A DNA stretch of 64,000 nucleotides, taken from contig CM060065.1 in NCBI GenBank assembly GCA_030533445.1, forward strand, positions 19,330,474-19,394,473, in the 5' to 3' direction. A program made the position numbers and the translations under genes. This DNA comes from Cyprinodon diabolis. Lineage: Eukaryota; Chordata; Actinopteri; Cyprinodontiformes; Cyprinodontidae. How positions within the stretch are numbered: position 1 is the stretch's first letter; every line of letters begins with the position of its first letter. Shown here piece after piece: positions 11,782 through 20,446 of the stretch. Under the pieces are notes generated by a model. It was not told the DNA's origin. It ran no database searches and was given only the letters and a program-made list of their open reading frames with translations.

Positions 11782-12106
11782 TGTATATATATAAGAATTT
11801 ACCAGGCATTTACCATGGTGGCTAGCATGGAATGCTAGCATGGAATGCTAGCCACAATGACTAGGAGAGCTAGCTAGCTGTTTTGAACTTTGACATTGAA
11901 ATCATAGTAGTCTGAATTCATTATCTCTTACTTACTTTTACTTTCCATCTGTGCTTGGTACTCCTTGGGACATCTGTTGTATAATCCTCCAAATATCTTT
12001 GATAAGGTCCACGACGTTTTGCCATAGCTCTAATGGGCTCATTCACAAGAGGTTTTCTTCTCTCTACCCCTCCTGACGTCACCTGACCTTGTCCGTTTCT
12101 GCCCAT
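7410..12106 (-). CDS. Transposase, CACTA/CMC-like (spliced, 6 coding exons)
   Basis: The minus-strand exons I infer from GT-AG sites are 12106-11936, 11205-11089, 10658-10506, 10216-10097, 9988-9857 and 9626-7410. All are in phase 0 and together encode about 969 residues. The start ATG at 12106 or the second Met (MAKRRG) is possible. Exons 2-5 are acidic, Ser/Thr-rich and low complexity. The large last exon holds the enzyme: a zinc ribbon (Cys 310, 313, 327, 330), an Asp in [12 protein letters not shown] (about residue 406), a CX2C in GCDFC (511-514), and DYQHNVCLG (from about 574). The D, CX2C and D-Y-x-H order matches transposase_21/CMC-type DDE transposases, which cut and paste their own element in the nucleus. 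No stop or frameshift is seen in the 738-codon last exon, so it may be functional. The acidic exons are the least certain part. Confidence 0.85.
11337..11800. repeat. Long (TA)n microsatellite with TATATACTGTGTATA interruptions
   Basis: Roughly 450 bp of almost pure alternating T and A, broken by repeated ATACTGTATATTATATACTG and ACACAGTATATA units that are themselves self-complementary. It lies in the first intron of the minus-strand transposase gene. It will form cruciforms easily and the assembled length may be unreliable. Confidence 0.95.
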
Positions 12107-12243
12107 GTTCCCGCCTCTCTACCAGGCAGCCAATAGGAAGCCCGATAGCAAATTCCCGCTCATCGCTGCGTTAACCCTTTTCTCCCCCCAAAAAAGGGGG
12201 AAAAAAAGCTCCTATTCCCAGAACGTATTTTCATGATACAGAG
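12107..12243. promoter_or_regulatory. Bidirectional promoter between transposase and BEN genes
   Basis: Only 137 bp separate the two divergent start codons. The interval holds a CCAAT motif (12130-12134), the E2F-like TTCCCGC near 12152 with another TTCCCGC just inside the transposase exon near 12109, and a CCCCC/GGGGG inverted pair around 12184-12201. There is no TATA box in either direction. A GC-rich, TATA-less, CCAAT-containing spacer is typical of shared vertebrate promoters, so the two proteins are probably made together. Confidence 0.7.
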
Positions 12244-15200
12244 ATGGCATTTGCCCTTTATTTTTTTAAAGACAAGAGTGTGGAAGTTGGGAAAACGTCG
12301 TGGATAAGTCCTATTGATCAGCAACAATGTCCTAAAATAATAACTGAGTGCCCTAATCTAGAAGATGAAGATGGATGGATAGAGGTAAAGTGGGACATCA
12401 AAGGCAGAAAAAAGTCCAACGGTCAAACCTTTTTTCCTGCAAAGGTTTTAATGTTTGATGGTAAGCTTCATTTTTACTTCCTATAGTTATCTATATTCAT
12501 TTATTAGTTCGCTTTGCAATGCCCAGTTATGCTGCTTTTTTTTTTATTTTAAAGATAATCTACAAGCTAGCAAAAAGATACATTATTCAACATTTTTTTA
12601 GGAGGTTAGTTCTTATGTAGTCAATTAACAATAACGTTGAAAGAATTGGTTGAGGACTACTATGAACTGTAATTTTTATAAGTATTTTTAAAATTACATT
12701 ATGTATTTTTATTATAGTCCTAACTTGATTTTGCAAAGAAATTATAAGGTGCCATGCAGTGGTGGTTCTAGAAAAAATTTACCAGGGGGGCCAAGGTGGG
12801 GCCAGTGTTTTTTCATAGGGGCACAGAATAAACAGCGAAACAATAAAACAGGGCAATATTTAATTGTCTAATAATATTAAGGGGAGCCACTTGTGGCTCT
12901 GGAACTATAGAAACTACTGAAACACCTTAATTTTTAAAACCTTGTTGTAAAACTGTACAGGTAAAAAACTTAGATTGGTCAAAATGACCAAGCAGTTATG
13001 TGCATATAATAAGAAGTGTATTAAATGTGTTGTCCTTAATACAGGGGCCCTAAAAGGGGCCAGGACCATTTCTATAGGGCACTGTTACCCCCTGTCTAGA
13101 GCCGCCCCTGGTGACATGGTATTTAAACCATGTTGCACTCAAAAAATATATCCTTTTATGTGCACATAATTTTGGTAAAGCGAGTCATAAGTTTCTGATG
13201 GGATTAAAAGAATAAAAAAATATCAGGCCACCACAACACAAAATGTAGCATGTTTCAGGAGTGGGCCTTAAAAGACACAGGATAATAGGAATGACACACT
13301 AAATTAACAGAACGTGTATTACAATTTGCTGAATATGATTTAATATTGCAACTTAATTTTTTCATGTTTTAATAGTTTATTTAGTATAGATAATTCACAA
13401 CACGTCATCTCAATGCACTTTAAAATCTCTCTGTTTTTAACTGGACCACGTCTCTTACACAGACAACTACAGTGACCTCTGCAAGAAGAGACAAAAATTC
13501 ATAAATGGTGAAGACATCTGGCAAGACGCCCCCAAGCGGAAGAGTAAACCAAACAGCAAATGGAAAGATTTTGAAGAGGAGGACCATGAAGGTCAAATAA
13601 AAAAGGTAGCTGCCCGCATAAATAACTCAGCATAAGACGAGTCTATTGTAATTCAGAAGAAAAATAACATTTCTATTGGATTGTTAAAATTTATTAATAC
13701 ATTTTGAAATCTTGTTGTGATCCATCTTTAACTAGAGTAAATCATCATTAATTGTGATGCTAGACCGTATTGTATTGTATTGTTATAACCCGTTATAACA
13801 ATACAGAACTGAATTAAAATTGTCACAGAAAATGAAGAAAGCAACCGCCCCAGAAAAAGACTCAGCAAACCAAATGATAGAGGAGCTGAAGAAGAAGTTG
13901 GCCAAAAAAATAAATTCAGAGGTAAAATATTTGACTGTATTTTAATTGGTGTAATTTAAGCTAGTGTAATTGCTATGGTGTGAACTTTACTGCAATTTAG
14001 AATGCTGTAGGTAACTCAAATGAGGAGTCATCAGATGAGGAGCAGCTTCCCAGAAACTGGAGTGTGGCACAGCAGAAACTTAAAAAGCTCCAGAGAGAGA
14101 ACAAGAGCCTGAAAGGAGCCCATGTGAAAGACATCCTAGAGGCCATGAGAGGTATTTATTTATAATTCAATTCAAGCAAAGCAAATTGTTAAACACAGTT
14201 TTCTTTAAGCCAAATAAGGAAAAGGACCCTAATCTAGCTTCAGTCTTCTACTTAAATTTTAAAGCAGATCCGATACACCTTGCAATATATGAAATATAGA
14301 AAAATATGCATCTATCTCCTGTGCTAAGAATCTAGCGCTAGCACTAGCCCTGCTGGTTCAGAGAAAAACAGCAGAAAGGAAGAAGAAGCTGTGGGTCAAG
14401 GAAACCCTCAGGTTTGTAGAGCGGCTCTGGGAGTTCGGTCTCTTAAACAGCAGTTTCAGGCTTGCCTTAGTTCACCAGTTTTCTGTCAATACACAGCACT
14501 ACCTTTTGTGTTTTGCTCTCTGGTGTTCCCACCTCTCCTTCTGACTTTTTAATATGCTTAACTGCAGTCAAAGGTTCACACTGCACAGCGGTGTGAACGT
14601 TGCTTCCTTTCTGAAAGCCCCATTAATCACCCCAGCCTTTATCCCACTCTTCATAACACAAATGACCAATTAAATTTTCTAAAATGGTATCTATACTAAT
14701 GACACTAAGCTTTTGTTTCCTTGTTTCCTCCCTTGTTTTCATTTGTTTTTAGAGCTTCCAGCAGTGGTGACACAGCTGAAAGATGTGGTTGAAAGAATCA
14801 CTAATCAACAACCATTGTCAACAACATCTGTAGAGCCACCAGTTTCTCTACCCATCTCTCCCCAAGTTGTGCGTGACCATAATGATATGGTATTTACCTC
14901 AAAATGCATGGATACTATATGTTCCTGACACATATATGAAAGTGTTTGGTGTACAATTTTCCGGTTTATTAACTGTCCACATGGTTTATTATACTCTTGA
15001 AATCTTTGTAGATCAGGCCACTTATCTTCAATTAAACTACCTTTAATTTCTTTAAATGTTTGTTCAATGGAGCTGTCTTAAATTTAATGATATTTTCATG
15101 GATTCACAATTTGTTTGTTTTGGATAAGTTTTCTACTACTGTCAAATAGATACAGTAGATGACCAAACATTTTAAGCAATTTCACAATAATTATTTGGTG

Positions 15201-16721
15201 AATGACATTCAAATCTTCGCAGGTGCTCCTTTTGCCAGGGTATGATGTCAAAGTCCCAAGTCGGAAGTTGAAGTCAGTGCGTACTACAAGTTCAGCACTG
15301 TACATTGGGGATCTGGCGGTGCTCGTCTATGGTCGAGAAACACTGGCCAACTCAAGTTTGACTGGGAGGCAGTCAGGAGCTCACAAAAATGTGGAGTCGA
15401 AGCCACAACTGGACAACACAAAACTTGACGCTATACTTGGTAAGTGCGTGTAATTTAGGACAAAAACCGTCCTTAAAATAAATTCATACGTGCTGTTTTC
15501 TCCTTCTTTTATGAGCAAATGACTGTAATGTTTGGTGTTCTGTAACATTGGAGATGATATATTAATTCAGTTAATATTAGTTTTAATGCCAGTAGAGTTA
15601 CAGTAGGCTGTTTCACAGTGTGTTCATTCCATCCTGGCCTTTTCTGTTTTACAAAGCTTAAGTATTTCAGGTAAATGCACATTTTTCTTTCTTTAAGAGG
15701 CCATGAGGCATATCAGTTATTTACTGATGCTACAATCGAGAAAGTGTGTGCGCCATATTTTAAACCAAACAAGGGCCATTTTTGATGGAGACTTTTTGAG
15801 GGATCAAAGCACATCACACTCAATTCAATTCAAATTTATTTATATAGCGGCAATTCATGAAACATGTCATCTCAAGGTACTTTTAAAAAATCAATCAGAT
15901 TATACAGATTGGGTCAGATTATACAGATTGGTAAAAAAAAATCCTAAATAAGGGAACCAGTTGATTGCATCAAAGTCTCTCCAAGCAGCATCACTCCTGA
16001 AGAAGCGTAGAGCCACAGGGAGTCGTCTGCATTGTCCATGGCTTTGCAGCAATCCCTCATACTGAGCAAGCATGAAAGGAAACCTGCTACTATTAAAAAG
16101 GAAGAAACGTTTTTGACAGTATTTATGTCAACAAGTGCTAAACCATTTTGACTTACCTATAATATTGTGTGACTATAGGGCCTTACCAATTTCAGATATT
16201 CTGATTGACCCTGAGTCTGCACTTGAGAGGCACTAGTTTCATAATCTGTGAAAAATGGTATTCTGGACTTTCTGGAGGAGTGAATACTACAAAGTCCATC
16301 ACTGAATGCTATCAGGGGATAAAAAATATTTAACAATTTGTCTGTATGATATGATTAAATTGTCTTTGTAAAGTGCCTTGAGATAACTTCGCTTTTGAAT
16401 TGGCGCTATATAAATAAGCTGAATTGAACTTTGTTAACAACATCTTTCTTCTTTGCAGTTTCTGTATATTATAGATTATATTTAAGTTCCAAACATATAC
16501 GTGACAAAACATTATTTTATGGCTATTTGACATGTGTGTTAGATGTGGATAGTAAAGAAATTTACCAATAAGTAATGTTTTGTTTGTATATTTTTGTTTT
16601 TGTACTCACAGCCTATGCCCAGGCGAAGTTCCCCGACACCGCCATGCAAGATGTCAGGAGGATCATTAGAAAGAAATGCAACAATTTAAGCTATTCAAAG
16701 CAACTAGATGAAAAGTCATAA
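12244..16721 (+). CDS. BEN-domain protein carried by the DNA transposon (7 exons)
   Basis: The exons I infer are 12244-12460, 13463-13605, 13829-13921, 14001-14151, 14753-14889, 15223-15439 and 16612-16721. All have GT-AG borders and matching phases, giving 355 codons. Exon 1 encodes an acidic/aromatic segment (DEDGWIEVKWDIKGRKK). The middle exons are Lys/Glu-rich with probable coiled coil (residues ~130-200). Exons 6-7 encode a BEN domain (about 273-345): hydrophobic LYIGDLAVLVYGRETLANSS, then an alpha-helical end around AKFPDTAMQDVRRIIRKKC. BEN domains bind DNA and recruit chromatin factors. Beside a transposase it could bind the repeated subterminal sites as the accessory protein of CACTA elements does; that is inference. 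A further possible exon at 14336-14400 (SSASTSPAGSEK...) has acceptor and donor but does not fit the phase. Confidence 0.85.
12757..13110. mobile_element. hAT-type MITE in BEN gene intron 1
   Basis: Terminal inverted repeats CAGTGGTGGTTCTAG (from 12757) and CTAGAGCCGCCCCTG (to 13110) pair with few mismatches. The flanking 8-bp duplications are GTGCCATG and GTGACATG (12749-12756, 13111-13118), one mismatch. An 8-bp duplication with CAG...CTG ends is diagnostic of hAT. The 354 bp contain no transposase, so it is non-autonomous. Confidence 0.85.
15818..16431. repeat. Teleost interspersed repeat in BEN gene intron 6
   Basis: Inverted ends: TTCAATTCAAATTTATTTATATAGCG with CTCAAGGTACTTT near 15818-15880, and the complementary GTAAAGTGCCTTGAG...GGCGCTATATAAATAAGCTGAATTGAA at 16367-16431. 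Internal sequence (for example TTTGCAGCAATCCCTCATACTGAGCA at 16042-16067) resembles the repeat at 49908-50600. No coding capacity is seen. Confidence 0.7.
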
Positions 16722-17159
16722 AAATATTGTTTCTTTGAAGATATTTTGTTCCAAAAATGTGCACTTTTCTAACCTTCTTTTGAAAACCAAGGACTTCAGT
16801 TCTCAGTTCTTATTCAGTCCTTATCTGCAACACACTTTTGTTTAGATTTTTGATGTCAATTGCAGTTTTTAATTTTTGACCAAGAATGACTTCATTGTTT
16901 TTACATTTTCATATGTAAATGTGTTTACATTTTAATTTTAATATTGAAACCTAAGAACGGTTTGATTTAAGAGAAGCTTTTTTATTTTGAAATGCAGTCT
17001 GTAATAGTTTAAGATGGCATTTAGAAAAAAACCCTATATGTTATATAAATAAACCAAAGTTATCAAGATACTGTCTTGTAATTGTATAAACATATTGCAT
17101 TATAACTACATTATGGGGTAACTAAGGATATGATATTCTGATGTGCTACAATATGGTGA

Positions 17160-17607
17160 GTGAACTTAAGTATACTTATACAAATTAAAATAGCAAAAAT
17201 AGTATTTTAGTTTCAGTAAATCTTGAATGTGTAAAATATGGACTAGCAGTATATAACTATTATATTGGCAGGATATTGAAGAGTATACTGGTGGTATATT
17301 TTAAATATACTTCAACAAACTAAAATGTGAACCACAAGTATACTTTGTAAACTTCTAGTATATAGATTAGTGTACTTGCTTAATAATTTAATGTATACTT
17401 TGGTAAACTTAAAATGATCTTGGAACAGTATACTATCAGTATACTTTTGTAAACTTAAAAATGTCCCAATTTAGTTCGAAGAAGTATTAAAATAGTATAC
17501 TTCAAGTGCACTAAAGGTACATAGCTCGAGTATACTTTCTAAACGTATACTTATACTTAAGTATACTTAATAGAATTTACTTAAAGTATACTACTTTTTG
17601 ATAAGGG
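17160..17607 (-). repeat. Right subterminal repeats and TIR of the DNA transposon
   Basis: More than a dozen AGTATACT/AAGTATAC variants occur in both orientations over ~450 bp, ending in the inverted repeat that matches the left end. The density increases towards the tip (GTATACTTATACTTAAGTATACTTA around 17545-17569). Between 16721 and 17160 only the AT-rich 3' flank of the BEN gene is seen. Confidence 0.85.
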
Positions 17608-19852
17608 AAATAAGGAAAAAAGGCGTGACCGAGTGCATTTGCATAAGAAACAGAAACATGCTGAACAGAGAGATATCCTGAGATATTTTAAAGTTGAACA
17701 TCAAAAGAGCCCAACAGCCCCTGACTACACTGATCATAAGCCACCACCCTATCGCCCTAGCATAGCAGGCCTGTACCCAGTAGTAGTAGAATCAGGGAGC
17801 AAGGGAAAGATAACTGGACAACTTAAATTAGTATTAGAAGAGGAAGAGGAAGAAATAGAAATAACAGAAGAAGAAATAAACAACACACCACAGACAGAGT
17901 GTAAATACCGTGATGGAGAAGACGATTGGGAGAGAACCCCAGAAGTAAGGAGAAAAGCTCCCCATAGTCGTTCCCTACCCCCAGCACGTCGCAGGCATTC
18001 ACCATATCAAAGAGGCCCCATAAGCCACTCAGAACCCAGGACCAAGTCATCGTTGAAAAAATCAGCAAAACACTCAGAGCCCGTGACCAAGCTAGTCTTG
18101 GATGAATCGCCAGAACTAATGGAACAAATAAACCAGGAGGTGGTGGAGCTGACGAAAGAATATGTAAAACTCATAGCGAAGGAGGAAAAATTGGAAAAAG
18201 AAGTACAAATGAAACGACTAAAGCATTTGAAAGAAAAATTGAAGAAATTTGAGGAAGTATTAGAAAAACAGAAAAGGATGGAAACAGAGCAGCTCATACT
18301 ACAGGCCCGAAATGACGCCCCAGATCAGGCAAATCCATGGACTAAGGCCTTGATTGAAGAAGCTAAAATAAAAGAGGGAGAGGAGAGAAGAAGCGAGGAG
18401 GAAGTCTTCATAGAGAGTGAGGAGACCGACTGGTTGCATGATGGAATGGAAGAAGAAGGCTCAGACATGCCACTGTCAACAGACCCATGCCATAAGGGGT
18501 TAAAGGAGAAAGACAGACCAGCGACCAAAGGACGGGAGCCACTCACAGCTGAATGTGAAGTGGACCTGCAAATAGAAAAAAGCGGCCCTCACTCAATGAT
18601 GACCAGGTACCAAGCACGACAGCAGAAGACAGAGTCAGATCAAAAAAAGGCCTATATGGCTCCCCTGCTGTCTAAAGGACCTCAAGAAGACAGATATGTG
18701 CCATGGTCATTTATGGACATGATCACACTTGCTGGAAGGCTGACCCCGTTGGCAGATGGTGCTGACAGGTGGATAGAAAAGCTGGAAGAAATCACTGGAG
18801 GCATCAATCTGGCAGCTGGAGACATCAAGGCATTGCTGATTAAGACAGCAGGACACTCAGCAGCCAGAGAAGTGTTTGACGAAGCCCAGCTTCCAAGGGT
18901 CATGACCTCACACCAGTATGACAAGATACCATTCAACCAAATAAGACCCAAGGTGTGGGCAGCCGTAAGGAACAAATACCCCACCTGCAGTGATCCAACT
19001 AAGCTGAGACAAGAATGCCTAAAGGATGATGAAAGCCCCGCCCAGTTTCTGCACAGGTTCCAACAGAAATGGAAAACAGAGACTGGAAGTGATGGGAATG
19101 AACTGAAAACATCTGGCCCTCTATTCAGAACCTACATCAGAGAGGCCATGCCCAAAGAAGTACAAGCCAAACTGGACGGAGTTGTGGGGCTCATGAAGAT
19201 GGACTGGCCTCTGTTCTCCGAGCATGTTAATCACTATGTAAACATGCATCGGGCCGAGAAACGGGCCTTTGATGACCAAAGCAAGATGCTGGCCACCAAG
19301 CTAACCCAGCTGCAGATTGGGGAATTGTCCAAAGCAAAGAAAGAGAAGCCCAAGCATCAAGCTGCACTGACTGTGGTGGCCACACCCCCAACCGAGGGAG
19401 CACCAACAGGGGAGGCAGTGGTACAAGCACCAGTAGTGTCTCCTGTTATTCCTCCACCCACACAGCAGATGCAGTATCCAGCAGCGCCACTCGTGGGAGG
19501 AGCCCTGCCACAGCAGACCCAACCCCAACCAGTCCCTCCTATTTATGTGCATCTAAACCAAGGAGGAGGTCCCCAACAAGCAACGTTCGGAAGGGGACGA
19601 GGGGGGCCACCTATGCGGGGAAGATGGAGAGGCCCACAAGGAGCCCCAAGAAGGCCCCCTCAAGGCCAATACCAGCAGATGCCACAAGCAGGTCCAGACA
19701 TGGGACAACAGCGAGTGAGAATGCAATGCTGGGGATGTGGACAAATTGGACACATACAAAGAGACTGCCCCACTAACCCATGGATGGGACCCCAGCCCCC
19801 TACTGCGGGACCAGCCATCTATGGAACGGGACAAGACACGTACTGGCTATAG
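17608..19852 (+). pseudogene. gag: ERV gag, main portion (matrix, capsid, nucleocapsid)
   Basis: Open from the transposon border to the UAG at 19850. Recognisable parts: a basic stretch, an acidic segment, a long Glu/Lys coiled coil (about 18110-18290), an acidic linker, a capsid with a major-homology-like segment (QECLKDDESPAQFLHRFQQ, near 19010-19065), a Pro/Gln-rich spacer, an RG-rich basic stretch and one CCHC knuckle CWGCGQIGHIQRDC (about 19728-19769) that packages RNA. Together with the 5' part this Gag would exceed 800 residues, large for gammaretroviruses, mostly because of the coiled-coil region. The reported GTG at 17633 is not a true start, because the frame enters from the left. 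Split by the transposon, it is not translatable as normal Gag from this copy. Confidence 0.92.
19850..19852 (+). promoter_or_regulatory. In-frame UAG between gag and pro (read-through site)
   Basis: Gag ends at UAG followed by GGG, and the protease frame continues in the same phase without another stop until 20444. A single in-frame UAG with a purine-rich downstream context is how gamma- and epsilonretroviruses regulate Gag-Pol by stop-codon suppression. The downstream pseudoknot expected for such sites was not worked out. Confidence 0.85.
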
Positions 19853-20446
19853 GGGTGCCCAGAGAAACCTGATGGAGAGGCTATTCTACCTGTATTAACC
19901 CAACGTCCACAAACAGAACCCACCATTGATGTCACAATATATGACAGCCATCATCGCTTCATGATTGATACAGGAGCGGCCTACTCCTGTATAGGAAAAA
20001 GTGGAATTGGCCTGCCTCTCTCAGCATCAAAGATTCGAACAGTAGGTTTCTCTGGGAAGACCCAAATAATACCCATGACTAAGCCAGTTCCCATGATCAT
20101 AGGTGAAAAAACTGTGTATGCACCACTACTTTACTCAGAAGATACGCCCATAAATCTGCTGGGTAGAGATGTGCTGTGCCAGCTTAATGCAAAAATTAAA
20201 TGTACCCCTAATGGAATTTCTTTTGAAGCAACAGACAAGAATGAAGCCTACATGATGCCAATGGGCCCGCAAATGACCCCCCAGATAACAAGCCATGAGC
20301 CAGAAGACCAAGTATTTTGGCTGAAACTAACATCACCAACCTCCTTCCTCCAACTAGAGTGGGAAACATGGAGACCCCTGATAATGAATCACTACGAGAA
20401 ATCTAAAGAACCTTTTCTTCTAACTCCATTGTACCATGTTTTATGA
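19853..20446 (+). CDS. pro: ERV aspartic protease and start of the following domain
   Basis: In the gag frame after the UAG. The catalytic DTG is in FMIDTGAAYS (about 19967-19975), followed by the flap region and INLLGRDVL, the usual hydrophobic-Gly-Arg/Asp motif before the C-terminal helix of retroviral proteases. This enzyme cleaves Gag and Gag-Pol in the maturing particle. The frame continues past the protease for about 60 residues and stops at 20444, while pol continues in another frame from about 20424. Gag-pro and pol frames normally do not part here in read-through viruses, so this is probably an indel near 20437-20443 and not a programmed frameshift. Confidence 0.88.
   Translation, partial: GCPEKPDGEAILPVLTQRPQTEPTIDVTIYDSHHRFMIDTGAAYSCIGKSGIGLPLSASKIRTVGFSGKTQIIPMTKPVPMIIGEKTVYAPLLYSEDTPINLLGRDVLCQLNAKIKCTPNGISFEATDKNEAYMMPMGPQMTPQITSHEPEDQVFWLKLTSPTSFLQLEWETWRPLIMNHYEKSKEPFLLTPLYHVL

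Larger units (their letters stand above)
6900..17607. mobile_element. CACTA/CMC-like DNA transposon carrying transposase and BEN genes
   Basis: The element is inserted into gag. Its ends are inverted repeats: CCCTTATCAAAAAG at 6900-6913 and its complement CTTTTTGATAAGGG at 17594-17607, with similarity continuing imperfectly inwards. AA flanks both ends, a likely 2-bp target duplication. Both subterminal regions are packed with AAGTATAC/GTATACTT motifs, an arrangement typical of CACTA (EnSpm) elements, where they bind the element's own protein. Two spliced, divergent and apparently intact genes are inside. The ends are not the classical CACTA pentamer, so placement in the CMC group rests on transposase motifs, the short duplication and the subterminal repeats. 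hAT MITE (12757-13110) and TTCAATTCAA-family (15818-16431) insertions lie in its introns. Confidence 0.88.

Noticed and set aside
14336..14400. Possible extra exon in the BEN gene (SSASTSPAGSEK...)
   Set aside because: It has acceptor- and donor-like borders but would leave the next exon out of phase with a stop. It might be an alternative exon but is not included in the model.
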